Shown: positions 49,708-58,902 of the stretch, in pieces
Layout of the letters: every line of letters starts with the position of its first letter
Numbering within the stretch: the first letter of the stretch is position 1
Source of the DNA: Brevibacillus_C sp046036945
GTDB taxonomy: Bacteria; Bacillota; Bacilli; Brevibacillales; Brevibacillaceae
Assembly: GCF_046036945.1 (NCBI RefSeq)
Contig: NZ_JBJQOQ010000026.1
Location: forward strand, 9,961-73,960
Length of the DNA stretch: 64,000 nt
Direction: 5' to 3'
Notes under the pieces: generated by a model
What the model saw: only the letters and a program-made list of their open reading frames with translations
What the model was told of the DNA's origin: nothing
Database searches by the model: none
Translations under genes and position numbers: made by a program

Positions 49708-50994
49708 TTATATTCTGCTTCCCAAAACAAGTCCGAGCAAAAACAGTCCGGAGATCAGACAAAGCGGCAGGGAGAGCTCTTTCGTCCGTCCCAGCGCCAG
49801 TTTGATCAACGGGTATGCAATAAAGCCGAAAGCAATGCCGTCTACGATGCTGTAGGTCAAGGGTATCAAAGCGATGATCAGAAAGGCCGGAAACCCTTCC
49901 GAGAAGTCCGCAAATGGAATGTTTTTCACGCTTTGCAGCATCAGGCCGCCGACCACGATCAGTACCGGGGCGATGGCGCTGTCCGGGATGACCTTCATCA
50001 CCGGAATAAACAAGACGGACCCGAGGATCAGGATGCCGGCAGTCAAAGCCGTCAAGCCTGTCTTGCCGCCAGCGGCCACTCCGGACGCGCTCTCTGCCGA
50101 TGAGATGGTCGGGCTGGTGCCCAAAAGTCCGGCAGTTATTACCGATATCGCGTTAGCCTGATAGGAGCGTTGAAATTTTTCCTTTGGCAGGAGTCCGTAC
50201 AACAGACCCATGTTTTCAAACAACACGACCATCGTCAAAGAAAAAGTTGCGATCCAAAACGGCAGGGCAGTGATGCGGTCAAATGACAGATGCCCGAACA
50301 CCGAAGCATACTCGGCAAAGGAAACGCCGGCCCAGCTCAGCCCGCTAAAATCAACGAGTCCAAACAACGCAGCCAGGAGCGTTCCCGCCCCCATCGCAAT
50401 CAAAAAGGTTCCCGTCACATTCCGTGCGAACAAAAGCACAGTCAAAAGCAGCGTCAGAATCGTGGTCAATGCCAGCGGACTGTCCAGGTGGCCGATCGCG
50501 ACGAACGTCGTTTCCGACGGAACGACCAAGCCGCCTTTTTGCAGGCCGATGAATGTCAGGAACAATCCGATCCCGACGGTAATCCCCTCTTTCAAGGACT
50601 GCGGTATTGCCTGTGCCAGCACAGCAGCATAGCGGGTAAAGGCAGTGATCGTGAAAATCAAACCGGAGACGAAGACCGCCGCCAGGGCCTCCTGCCAGGA
50701 TAGTCCCAACGAATGGACAATCGTGTAGGTGAACAGTGCGTTGACACCCATTCCAGGAAAGACCACGATCGGCGAATTCGCCCATAAACCCATCAGCAGG
50801 CAGCCGATGCATCCGCTCAGGATCGTCGCCAGCATGCCGGCTGAGTAGGGGATTCCAGCGTCAAACAGAATCGCTGCGTTTACGGCAATCACGTAAACGA
50901 CGGTCAAGTACGAGGTCAATCCAGCAAGGATTTCTGTCTTAACCGTGGTTCCATGGCTTCGCAGTGCGAACAGCCGTCCCAAGTATCTTTGCAT
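49708..50994 (-). CDS. pbuO: NCS2 family guanine/hypoxanthine permease (PbuO-like)
   Basis: 428 residues of the AzgA/NCS2 type, 12 or more membrane segments. Typical segments: TEILAGLTSYLTVVYVIAVN near the start, MGVNALFTYT and SSAESASGVAAGGKTG. It imports guanine or hypoxanthine. In Bacillus ytiP/pbuO lies in the same region. No purine riboswitch is seen in front. The next gene upstream is divergent ytrH. Confidence 0.85.
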   Translation of the reverse strand: MQRYLGRLFALRSHGTTVKTEILAGLTSYLTVVYVIAVNAAILFDAGIPYSAGMLATILSGCIGCLLMGLWANSPIVVFPGMGVNALFTYTIVHSLGLSWQEALAAVFVSGLIFTITAFTRYAAVLAQAIPQSLKEGITVGIGLFLTFIGLQKGGLVVPSETTFVAIGHLDSPLALTTILTLLLTVLLFARNVTGTFLIAMGAGTLLAALFGLVDFSGLSWAGVSFAEYASVFGHLSFDRITALPFWIATFSLTMVVLFENMGLLYGLLPKEKFQRSYQANAISVITAGLLGTSPTISSAESASGVAAGGKTGLTALTAGILILGSVLFIPVMKVIPDSAIAPVLIVVGGLMLQSVKNIPFADFSEGFPAFLIIALIPLTYSIVDGIAFGFIAYPLIKLALGRTKELSLPLCLISGLFLLGLVLGSRI

Positions 50995-51188
50995 ATCTTA
51001 TCCTTCTTATAAAAGCCCCTCTCCCGCCCGTGAATTGCAGAATTCACCAATACAACAATATAGCACAGATCACGAGCGATTTCCATGAGTATAGTGTTGG
51101 TATTACCGGCACGTTTTATAAACCGCCATCATATTTTTCGGACGAGTTGCGTAGGGATAAGCAAACGCCTACTGTTGGGGGTGGGAGA

Positions 51189-51512
51189 ATGGGACAGTTT
51201 ATCATCCAGTTCATCATGACGTTTTTCGTCGCCTACGGCATTGTCGTCGGCGGAACGCTCACGGGCGGCATTGGCGCTTTTTTAATCAACAAGCCTTCCC
51301 TGCTGACGATGCACGAACTGGCTACCCAGCTGAAGATTTGGGGGCTGGTCGGGGCTTTAGGCGGGACGTTCGACTCGTTTTATCAGATCGAAAAGATCTT
51401 CTTTGGCAATTTTTCTCCGGTTGCCAAGCAGCTGCTCTTGATTTTTGCCGCCTTTCTCGGGGCGCATTGCGGTACGGTATCGATTCACGCCCTGGTGCCT
51501 GAACGCCCATGA
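51189..51512 (+). CDS. ytrH: Sporulation membrane protein YtrH
   Basis: 107 residues, close to 113 in B. subtilis, with membrane segments in FIMTFFVAYGIVVGGTLTGG and LLLIFAAFLGAHCG. YtrH is made under SigmaE in the mother cell and supports late forespore morphogenesis. The ATG at 51189 follows GGGGGTGGGAG. Its TGA overlaps the ATG of ytrI. Confidence 0.9.
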   Translation: MGQFIIQFIMTFFVAYGIVVGGTLTGGIGAFLINKPSLLTMHELATQLKIWGLVGALGGTFDSFYQIEKIFFGNFSPVAKQLLLIFAAFLGAHCGTVSIHALVPERP

Positions 51513-52003
51513 CGACTGTGAAAAAACGCGTCCGAGGGCTGTTGAGGTATTTTGTCCTGTTCCTTTTCGGCGCGATCGCAGGGGCCAGTCTGTTTCAATT
51601 TTTGTATGCGGAGAGGCTGGAAAATCTGATGAAGGCCAATGAACTGCTCAGCCTGCATAACGATCAGCTGCTGCAGGATATCGAAATTTTGCGAAATACC
51701 AATAAGGCCGAGCGGAAAAAACGGGAGCTTGTGATTGAGGAGATTGAAGTGACAGTGGAAGAACCCAAGCCGAACGCGTTTACGGAAGCGGCGGTCATCC
51801 GCAAATTGAAAAACGACCTAGCTCCCCTCAAAGGCAAAAAGGTGGAGCAATTCTCCGACATGCACGTCATCCTGCACGAATTGCTGGAGCGGCGGGAGTA
51901 CGTCATCGACGGAAAAGTAGTAGAGGTAAAGCTGAGGTCCGTGATTATCTCCCGCATCCTTCAGTTCTTCGTGACGGTTCGGGTAAAGATGGAAAATCCT
52001 TAG
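51509..52003 (+). CDS. ytrI: Sporulation membrane protein YtrI
   Basis: 164 residues: one N-terminal membrane helix (YFVLFLFGAIAGASLFQFLY), a coiled-coil stretch (about 35-75) and an exported or spore-coat-side domain. It overlaps ytrH by four bases (ATGA) and is coupled to it, as in Bacillus. Both act together in sporulation. Confidence 0.9.
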   Translation: MTTVKKRVRGLLRYFVLFLFGAIAGASLFQFLYAERLENLMKANELLSLHNDQLLQDIEILRNTNKAERKKRELVIEEIEVTVEEPKPNAFTEAAVIRKLKNDLAPLKGKKVEQFSDMHVILHELLERREYVIDGKVVEVKLRSVIISRILQFFVTVRVKMENP

Positions 52004-52137
52004 CTTGGCGGCTTGGTCTGTTTTTCTATATAAACGGAAGGCGGGAAGTACAGAGGGACCAATCTGTGCTTCTTTTTCATGGAGCAAAAATGCTGGAGCG
52101 TGAATAGAAATTTTTTAATAGCGATGTATGAAGGCGC

Positions 52138-52152
52138 ATTTTTCTGACAATA
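52138..52152 (+). promoter_or_regulatory. Candidate CodY box
   Basis: ATTTTTCTGACAATA matches AATTTTCWGAAAATT at 12 of 15 positions, 37 bases before the codY start. A weaker match (11 of 15) overlaps the codY start codon region at 52181-52195. Confidence 0.45.
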
Positions 52153-52189
52153 CTAAAGAGCATAAAACCCTATTAGGAGGAATTTTCAG

Positions 52190-52966
52190 GTGAGTTTGTT
52201 AGAGAAAACAAGAAAAGTGAATTCTATGTTGCAAAAGACAATGGGAGGAAGCGGCGTAAGTTACCAGGATATGGCCAAGCTGTTTTCCGATGTGATGTCA
52301 GCCAACGTCTACATCATCACTGCTGACGGCATGATTCTGGGCAGCGGTTTATCCCACGAGATCGGATTGTCGGAAGAAGGCCGCTTTACCAGTCCATTGC
52401 CGAAAGATTACAACGTCAAGCTGTTGGAGGTAGGCCAGTCGCTGGCGAATGAAGACATCGACAGCCCCTACAGCATGGTGTCAACGGAGTGGAAGTCGCT
52501 CTTTCCGCTGATGCGGACGACGATCGTGCCGATTAATGCCGGCGGAAGCAGATTGGGCACACTTGTCCTGCTTCGCCCGGTGGGCCAGTTTGAAACGGAC
52601 GATCTGATCCTGGCCGAAATTGGCGCTACTGTGATCGGGATGAAAATCGTTCGCCAGCGCACAGAGGAGATTGAGACCGAAGTGCGGGAAAAAACCTTTG
52701 CCAAAATTGCTCTGTCGTCCCTGTCCTACAGCGAGCAGATCGCAATCGAGAAGATCATGGAGCAGCTGGATGCCAAGGAAGGCTTGCTCGTCGCCAGCCA
52801 ATTGGCGGATCAGGCGGGCTTGACCCGTTCGGTCATCGTCAACGCCCTGCGCAAGCTGGCATCTGCAGGTGTGCTGGAATCCCGTTCGCTGGGGATGAAA
52901 GGAACCTACATCAAGGTCCTGAACGACAAGTTTCACTCGGAATTGGAGAAGTGGAAGACATCTTAA
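52190..52966 (+). CDS. codY: GTP-sensing pleiotropic regulator CodY
   Basis: 258 residues, the usual CodY length (259). An N-terminal GAF domain binds branched-chain amino acids (about 1-155), and a winged helix-turn-helix near the C-terminus reads ASQLADQAGLTRSVIVNALR followed by GVLESRSLGMKGTYIKVLN, the diagnostic CodY segment. It represses amino-acid and nitrogen genes when GTP and isoleucine are plentiful. The GTG start follows TAGGAGG. In many Bacilli codY lies in codVWXY; here it follows ytrHI. Confidence 0.96.
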   Translation: MSLLEKTRKVNSMLQKTMGGSGVSYQDMAKLFSDVMSANVYIITADGMILGSGLSHEIGLSEEGRFTSPLPKDYNVKLLEVGQSLANEDIDSPYSMVSTEWKSLFPLMRTTIVPINAGGSRLGTLVLLRPVGQFETDDLILAEIGATVIGMKIVRQRTEEIETEVREKTFAKIALSSLSYSEQIAIEKIMEQLDAKEGLLVASQLADQAGLTRSVIVNALRKLASAGVLESRSLGMKGTYIKVLNDKFHSELEKWKTS

Positions 52967-53040
52967 ACGTGTCGTACCCCGGCACGCAAAGGATGGTGGC
53001 AAGCCGGTCTTCGCTGTCGCGGAGCCGGCTTTGTCCGTTT

Positions 53041-54339
53041 CTATTGGGCCAATTCCTTTTCCTTCGCGTTTGCAGCACCGCCATGCCCAGCCTGCTGCCA
53101 CTTCGGGTGTTCCTCCATACGGCGAAAGCTGGGAAGCAGGATGGTGGCAAGTCCGAAGATTCCCATGATCGCGCCGCCCAACAGCAGCATGCCGCGGGAT
53201 GTGACAAGACCGTGCTGCAAGAGGAAGGCTGCCGTTACATAACCGACTGGCGTGAGTCCAAGAGAAGACATCGAGAGCAGGGACATGACCCTGCCCAGCA
53301 TACGCGGAGCAGTGATGGTCTGGATGTAAGTGATGATTGGCAGGTCGACCAAACTGATCGTCATGCCCGTAATGAACATCATCGTCAAGCCGAATCCTAC
53401 TGATTTCATCATCCCCAGCGCGGCGACGGCTATTCCCATCAGCCCCAGAAAAAGGGAGATGAGCCGGAAACGGCCCCGCAGCCCTTTTGCCAGCCAGACG
53501 ACGGCAGCGCCAGCGATCGCTCCCGCTCCGACAGCCCCTTCCAGATAGCCGTAAGTGCTCCCTTCCCACCCCAGCCGTTTAATCAAGCTGGGCAGTCCAA
53601 TATTAAGCGGTCCAGAAAACATGAGGTTGATCAAGGTTGAGATCATAAAAATAATCAGGATGATCCGAATATGTGACACGTAGCGAATTCCTTCGATGAC
53701 ATCTCGCCGGATAGGGGATTTGCTGTCATGTGCCGCATGGTTTGTGACTGGCCGAAGCCGCGTCAAGAACAGCAGGCTCACGAAAAAGGCCGTGGCGACG
53801 GCAAGAAACATCAGAGCGTAAGTAGAAAGGTGCAGAAGCAAAGAAGCGAATAAGGGGCCGATGATCATGCTCGCTTGCTGCGAGCCTTCCAGCATGCTGT
53901 TCGCTGCTGCCAACTGTTTTTTGTCGACGATCAGCGGGGTGATGGAGCTGCGGGCCGGCCAGAAAAAAGCATCTACAATTCCGAACATACAAGCCATGCC
54001 GTATATCAGGAAGGGGGGCGGCACATCGGTCTTGAGCCACAAGAACAGGCTGAATCCGGACAGGATCATGGAGCGGGCGAGCACCGAGGAGACCAGAATG
54101 ATCTTGCGTTCAATCCGGTCGGCGACGGCCCCGCCTAGGAGCATAAACACCAGCCGCGGCAGCGACATGCACAATAGGGCAGTTCCAAGCGCCCCTTCCG
54201 AACCGGTGACGTCAATCACGAACCAGGCGAGGATGATGAATAGAGAGGAATCGCCCAAAGCGGATAAAATCGTGCCGATCCAAAGGCAGCGAAAGCCGCT
54301 GTCGCGCCAAATTGCCAGATCCGTCTTCGAGCGGGCCAT
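53041..54339 (-). CDS. MFS transporter (EntS/efflux type)
   Basis: 432 residues, 12 membrane segments; FMLLGGAVADRIERKI is the MFS loop. It resembles exporters such as the EntS family, and the substrate is unknown. The ATG at 54339 is four bases after the stop of the regulator gene, after AAAGGGGA. Regulator and transporter therefore form one minus-strand operon. Confidence 0.88.
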   Translation of the reverse strand: MARSKTDLAIWRDSGFRCLWIGTILSALGDSSLFIILAWFVIDVTGSEGALGTALLCMSLPRLVFMLLGGAVADRIERKIILVSSVLARSMILSGFSLFLWLKTDVPPPFLIYGMACMFGIVDAFFWPARSSITPLIVDKKQLAAANSMLEGSQQASMIIGPLFASLLLHLSTYALMFLAVATAFFVSLLFLTRLRPVTNHAAHDSKSPIRRDVIEGIRYVSHIRIILIIFMISTLINLMFSGPLNIGLPSLIKRLGWEGSTYGYLEGAVGAGAIAGAAVVWLAKGLRGRFRLISLFLGLMGIAVAALGMMKSVGFGLTMMFITGMTISLVDLPIITYIQTITAPRMLGRVMSLLSMSSLGLTPVGYVTAAFLLQHGLVTSRGMLLLGGAIMGIFGLATILLPSFRRMEEHPKWQQAGHGGAANAKEKELAQ

Positions 54340-54343
54340 TCTC

Positions 54344-55027
54344 TTATTCCCCTTTCTTTTTGACGATGAAGATGTGATTGTCTTCTTCGAATCCTTTGGG
54401 CAGAGAAGTGTTTTCCGCAACAAAGTATTGCTCGTTGGTCATAAACCCGGCTTGAACCATGTAGAAAATTTCCTGTTCGTCCGGCAGACCCGCTTCTTTT
54501 GCCCGAAGCAAATATCTTTGTTCTAACTGATCGAGTTCTTCTATGAGTTCTTCGTACTTTTCCAGCCATGCTTTGATCTCGGATCGGGGCGCTTTGATCT
54601 CAAAATTCCGCAAGAAGACAGGCGGCCGCTCTTTTTCGTCGGCGAACCAACGGAATGAATCTTCTGGAGCATCGTAAACCCGCTTAACGGCCATTTTTAG
54701 GGAATTAGCCATGTTTTCCTGGATGATTGACGTATTTTCACGCAGCGAGGGCAGCAGTTCATCGCTTATTTTGTAATCGAAAGCGACCGAACGATAAAAC
54801 TTTTGCATGATGCCGTTCTTTTCTTCTGTACGAACGATTTCGATAAAACCCTGTTGTTCCAATTCTTTGAGATGGTAATGAATTTTGGAAGCGGAAACGC
54901 CGATGATGTCGGCTAGCTGCTTCCCCGTATACTCCTCCTTCATTAATAAATGCAGCAAGTGCAAACGGAGGGGGTCGCTAACTGTCCGCAGTTGTTCAGA
55001 AGATTCGATGATAAAATAGCGCTTCAC
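54344..55027 (-). CDS. ArsR-type HTH transcriptional regulator
   Basis: 227 residues. The N-terminal 80 form a winged helix of the ArsR type (LRTVSDPLRLHLLHLLMKEE, ASKIHYHLKELEQQGF). A long helical C-terminal region (about 85-227) contains EELIEELDQLEQRYL, likely a sensing or dimerising part. Metal-binding cysteine pairs typical of ArsR/SmtB are not seen. The GTG follows AAGGGG. It is divergent from a second MFS gene; the spacer holds a large palindrome that is its probable target. Confidence 0.85.
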   Translation of the reverse strand: MKRYFIIESSEQLRTVSDPLRLHLLHLLMKEEYTGKQLADIIGVSASKIHYHLKELEQQGFIEIVRTEEKNGIMQKFYRSVAFDYKISDELLPSLRENTSIIQENMANSLKMAVKRVYDAPEDSFRWFADEKERPPVFLRNFEIKAPRSEIKAWLEKYEELIEELDQLEQRYLLRAKEAGLPDEQEIFYMVQAGFMTNEQYFVAENTSLPKGFEEDNHIFIVKKKGE

Positions 55028-55057
55028 TACATTCAGCCCCTTATTTATAAAATCAAA

Positions 55058-55079
55058 ACGTTAAAATTAATTTGAACGT
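55058..55079. promoter_or_regulatory. 22 bp near-perfect palindrome, probable operator
   Basis: ACGTTAAAATT and AATTTGAACGT are inverted copies with a single mismatched pair (positions 6 and 17). It lies between the divergent regulator and MFS genes, about 30 bases from the regulator start. Confidence 0.7.
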
Positions 55080-55170
55080 ATTGTAACATTTGATCCCCTT
55101 GTTTCGCAACTAGTATCTTTGCCGTTCCAGTGCTAAAATGAAGCTACATTTTATCGGAAGGAATTTTTTT

Positions 55171-56382
55171 ATGGTTTCATTATTGAAACATGCGACATTC
55201 CGCCGGCTGTATGCGGCTCATATCATCCATCTGCTCGGCAACGAGTTTACCTTCATCGCTGTGATTGGACTTCTGCAGGATTTGAGCGGGAGCGGACTCT
55301 CTTTTGCCATGGGGACGGTCTTCCGGATGGTGCCGTACGTCCTGACCAGCATGATCAGCGGGGCGCTGGTAGAGAAGTGGGATAAACGCAGCGTCATGAT
55401 CACGGCAAATCTTTTCCGCGGAATTCTGGTAAGTCTGTATTTTTGGATTACGGATCCCCATTATCTGTGGATGGCCTTTTTGATATTGATTTTGGTCAAT
55501 GTCTGCTCCGCATTCTTCCAACCGGCGATGCAAGTGGTAATCGTGGAATCCGTCAAGATGGAGCAGCGTCTGGCGGCCAACTCGCTCCTGCAGGGTACAA
55601 GCTCCTTTCTGATTATCGTGGGTCAAGGACTTGCCGCCGTACTTGTCACCCTGTTTTCTTACCGCATGAACTTTTTGATCGATGCCGGCTGTTACTTCTT
55701 TTCTCTGCTGCTGTTGATCAGGCTGCCAAAATTGACCGGCCGGAGCCGACAAGAAGAAGTATCGCTGGGGAAACGGCTGCGCGAAGGATTTCGCTACATT
55801 TTTAAACACGGGGAGATCCGCCGAGTGCTGTGGCTGCAAATGGCGGAAAGGGCAGCGGGGGCGTATTACATTTTATTGATGTATTACCTGTTGCAGGAAC
55901 GCAATGAGTCTTTGGCTGTGTTTGGCTTAATGGATATTCCGCTTGGGATCGGCGGCGTACTCGCGGGCATTATCGTCGGCCGCTGGGCGGGGAGGCTTGG
56001 CAGAGAAGCTGTTGACAAGCTGCTGGGCGTCGCTCTTGTCATAGAAGGGGTTGCCATTTTGGGATTGTTTCAGCTGAAGCCGTTCCCGCTGATGGTGTTC
56101 AGTTCCTTCCTGTTGGCATTGGCTTCCTTTAGTGCCGTTATCATTACTGTGACCCGCATGCAGCAATTGGCAAGCCCGGATTACCTGGCCCGCCTGTTTT
56201 CTGCCAGAGAAATGCTGACGATGGGCACATATTCAGCAAGCTGTCTGGTGGTAGGCTACACTTCTGAACAGTTTGGCAGTGCGGCTGTCGCCTGGATGTT
56301 GGCGCTGTGGGCAGTCGGCTCGGGAATAACCTGGCTGACGGCGGTCAAACCTAAAAAGACCAAAGTGAGCTCGGCGGCTTAA
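55171..56382 (+). CDS. MFS transporter
   Basis: 403 residues, 12 membrane helices; an MFS loop is seen as LVEKWDKRSVMI. The ATG at 55171 follows GGAAGG; the frame is open for 11 more codons. It belongs with the regulator and the other MFS gene as a probable drug or metabolite efflux locus, and it is convergent with an SDR gene. Confidence 0.87.
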   Translation: MVSLLKHATFRRLYAAHIIHLLGNEFTFIAVIGLLQDLSGSGLSFAMGTVFRMVPYVLTSMISGALVEKWDKRSVMITANLFRGILVSLYFWITDPHYLWMAFLILILVNVCSAFFQPAMQVVIVESVKMEQRLAANSLLQGTSSFLIIVGQGLAAVLVTLFSYRMNFLIDAGCYFFSLLLLIRLPKLTGRSRQEEVSLGKRLREGFRYIFKHGEIRRVLWLQMAERAAGAYYILLMYYLLQERNESLAVFGLMDIPLGIGGVLAGIIVGRWAGRLGREAVDKLLGVALVIEGVAILGLFQLKPFPLMVFSSFLLALASFSAVIITVTRMQQLASPDYLARLFSAREMLTMGTYSASCLVVGYTSEQFGSAAVAWMLALWAVGSGITWLTAVKPKKTKVSSAA

Positions 56383-56393
56383 GGCCCGCATTG

Positions 56394-57176
56394 TCACTTC
56401 CGGTTGAGCAGCGGAGCGAACAGGCGCCTTACTCCCGCGGGCATCAATTGATAGGCGACCGACATTACGTACAGGCGAAACGGCATGGCGATTTCCGGCT
56501 TTTTGGCCTTCGCAGCGCGCTTGATCAAAAGTGCCGTCCGTTCAGGCGAGAGCAGATACCGGCGAACGCGGGAACGGTAGCCGCCTGAGGGATCGGCCGC
56601 ATCGAGAAACGGAGTGTCGATCGGTCCGGGCATGACGCAGGTGACGCTGACGCCGGTCCCCGACAATTCGTGACGCAGTCCTTCACTAAAGCGGATCACG
56701 GCTGCCTTGCTAGCGGCGTAAACAGAAGCTTTGGCTGTCGCGACACTGCCGGCGAGGGAGGCGACGTTGACCAAGCGTCCCCGGCCCTTTGCCACCATCA
56801 TCGGCAAAAACGCGCGGGTCATGTAGATCAATCCGTCAACATTCCCGCGGATCGTTTCATTAATCTCCTCCAGACTCATCTCCAAAAACGGTTTGAACAC
56901 GGTTGAACCGGCGTTGTTGTACAGGATGTCGCATCCGCCAAAACGGATTTGCACCCAGGCGGCAAAGCGCCGGACAGCTCCGTTGTCGTCGATCTGCAGC
57001 GGGTATGTATCGAGGTGCGACGGACAGTTCAGGGCTTGGCCGGCAGCAAGCAGCTTATCAGGATCGCGGCCGGTAATGACGACGTGGTCGCCATCCTTCA
57101 GATGCAGCCGGGCAAGCGCCAACCCCAATCCGCCTGAGCCGCCGGTTATTACCACAATGCGCCGTTTTGCGTCCAT
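56394..57176 (-). CDS. SDR family oxidoreductase
   Basis: 260 residues. The cofactor motif TGGSGGLG is at about 11-18, NNAG at about 85, and the catalytic YAASK (Tyr-x-x-x-Lys) at about 152. It is a classical short-chain dehydrogenase, NAD(P) dependent. The ATG at 57176 follows GAGGG. The substrate cannot be predicted. Confidence 0.9.
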   Translation of the reverse strand: MDAKRRIVVITGGSGGLGLALARLHLKDGDHVVITGRDPDKLLAAGQALNCPSHLDTYPLQIDDNGAVRRFAAWVQIRFGGCDILYNNAGSTVFKPFLEMSLEEINETIRGNVDGLIYMTRAFLPMMVAKGRGRLVNVASLAGSVATAKASVYAASKAAVIRFSEGLRHELSGTGVSVTCVMPGPIDTPFLDAADPSGGYRSRVRRYLLSPERTALLIKRAAKAKKPEIAMPFRLYVMSVAYQLMPAGVRRLFAPLLNRK

Positions 57177-57269
57177 CCCTCGTCCCTCATTTCCATTTTT
57201 GGTTCTTGCTCCGCGGTGTATAAGCGTTCTTGACATAGTGCAGGATACCCCCTAGGGGGGTGAATTACT

Positions 57270-57485
57270 TTGCCGATTGTAAAATGCAGCGTGTCTAACT
57301 GCTCCTACTGGGGCGAAGACAACAACTGTATCGCCGACCTGATTATGGTGGAGATTGACAAGCATTCGAAGAAGGATTTGAAAACAGAGTTTGCCGGTGA
57401 ATTTGAGTACGACTCCCGGCATCAGGATGCTGCCAACAGCAGCGCCCAGACCTGTTGTCATACCTTTAAACCGAAACAGGCTTAG
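57270..57485 (+). CDS. DUF1540 domain protein
   Basis: 71 residues with CSVSNCSYW and a later CC pair, the DUF1540 cysteine pattern, probably metal binding. The TTG start follows GGGGGGTGA. It is widespread in spore formers and of unknown function. It is followed by a DUF4190 gene on the same strand. Confidence 0.85.
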   Translation: MPIVKCSVSNCSYWGEDNNCIADLIMVEIDKHSKKDLKTEFAGEFEYDSRHQDAANSSAQTCCHTFKPKQA

Positions 57486-57524
57486 CTGCTTCCTTACCAA
57501 TCCTTTGTGAAGGGGATGAGCAAC

Positions 57525-58208
57525 GTGGCGTTTGATCAAAACGATCGCGAAAAGACCAGCCAAAAGGAAGTAGCAAATCAAACCACCGCCAATGGCAGCA
57601 TCAATGGCCAAACGGTCAACAACGCAGACCGCGGCAGCGACTTCGACACGGAGTTTGCCGCTGACAGCTGGATGGGGGCTGTCTTGAATCCGGAGGCTGC
57701 AAGGCCGAGCGGAAATCAGGCTTGCACCGGCAAACAGCAGGCAAACGACCAAGCGGACGAGCCGGATACACCGGTCGACCAGAGTGCTGAAGTCGCCACC
57801 CATCCCGCTTACCAGGCGCCAACATCTTTGCTTGGCGTACCGGTAGCGATGGATCAGACGGATGATACTGCCAAAGAAAAAGAAACCAAGTACGAAATGG
57901 GTTCGGAGTTTACCCCAACGGTAGGTCCGATCAATGCTCCTAGGAATGAGGAACGGGACGATCTTCGCTCAGCGGATGGCGGAGATACAGAGACAGATTC
58001 TGCAGGAAGCACGATGGGTATGGTTGGAATCGGCCTGTCCATACTCTCCTTGTTTTTGCTCCCCTATTTGCTGGCTCCTGCCGGCATCATTGTTGGGTAT
58101 CTGGCTTTTCGCCGCAATGCTCGTACAACAGGCACGTGGGCAATGGTAATCGGTGCTCTGGCCATTCTGGGCGCGGTGCTCATTTACCCGTACTACCGGG
58201 CTCACTAA
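57525..58208 (+). CDS. DUF4190 membrane protein
   Basis: 227 residues. A long hydrophilic, Asp/Gln-rich N-terminal stretch (1-165) is followed by two membrane helices (GLSILSLFLLPYLLAPAGIIV and WAMVIGALAILGAVLIYP), which make a DUF4190-type domain. The GTG at 57525 is chosen because GAAGGGG is at the correct spacing. Function unknown. Confidence 0.8.
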   Translation: MAFDQNDREKTSQKEVANQTTANGSINGQTVNNADRGSDFDTEFAADSWMGAVLNPEAARPSGNQACTGKQQANDQADEPDTPVDQSAEVATHPAYQAPTSLLGVPVAMDQTDDTAKEKETKYEMGSEFTPTVGPINAPRNEERDDLRSADGGDTETDSAGSTMGMVGIGLSILSLFLLPYLLAPAGIIVGYLAFRRNARTTGTWAMVIGALAILGAVLIYPYYRAH

Positions 58209-58221
58209 ATATGTACGTCAT

Positions 58222-58250
58222 GCTCCAAGGATGATCCTTGGAGTTTTTTT
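58222..58250 (+). terminator. Terminator
   Basis: CTCCAAGG and CCTTGGAG form a stem with a short loop and are followed by TTTTTTT. Confidence 0.92.
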
Positions 58251-58256
58251 GTTTCT

Positions 58257-58775
58257 TTACTGCCTGTACAGTTCTGAGCGAAAAGGGGTTAAAGCGGCGA
58301 TCACCGCTTCACTGAAGACACCGGCCCGCGTAATCCGTCCATTGGTAAACAGGCCGTATGCCCCGTCGCGATGGTTTCTGCCGGATGTGCCGCCCAGTTC
58401 GTCGATGATCTGGCTCAGTTCAAGCGACTCCGCTTTTATCCGCTCGCCGATTTTCCGCGGGATGGGAAAATGCAGTCCTTTTCCGAGAAATAGCTGCTGC
58501 CCGTCCCAAGCGGCGCAGACAGACAGCAAGTACCACTGCTGAGTATACTGCGCATCATAGGTGAGTCCGCCCTCCAGGCCCAGTCCGATATCTGCTTCGG
58601 GCACTGCCGAGGCTACGGCCTTCGCCCGGTTAATCGCCCCTTGGATGGTCTCCGCTTCCGACAGCGGTTGATCAGACACTCCTGAAGGCACAGCATGGCA
58701 AACAGGTTCCATTCCCGTGGCAAGCACCACGGCTGCGCGTTTCGCTTGATTTGTCGTACCTAGTGCGAGTTTCAT
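58257..58775 (-). CDS. DUF84 / inosine-xanthosine triphosphatase-like protein
   Basis: 172 residues of the YjjX/DUF84 family: the N-terminal GTTNQAKRAAV and later GLGLEGGL are the substrate and metal segments of the fold. Such proteins hydrolyse noncanonical purine nucleotides (ITP/XTP) and so clean the nucleotide pool. It is divergent from dapF. Confidence 0.88.
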   Translation of the reverse strand: MKLALGTTNQAKRAAVVLATGMEPVCHAVPSGVSDQPLSEAETIQGAINRAKAVASAVPEADIGLGLEGGLTYDAQYTQQWYLLSVCAAWDGQQLFLGKGLHFPIPRKIGERIKAESLELSQIIDELGGTSGRNHRDGAYGLFTNGRITRAGVFSEAVIAALTPFRSELYRQ

Positions 58776-58902
58776 GGATGTCCTCCTCCTGGAATCGATC
58801 TGATCGAACTAAAGTATACCACAAAAGAGCAAATTTCCTTCCATTCACGATTCCCCTTTTCGTGTGATAAGATGAGGGAAAAAGATGGGGAGGGCCAGGT
58901 TG

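Noticed and set aside
50995..51188. Purine riboswitch ahead of the guanine/hypoxanthine permease
   Set aside because: No conserved purine-aptamer loops are visible on the minus strand.
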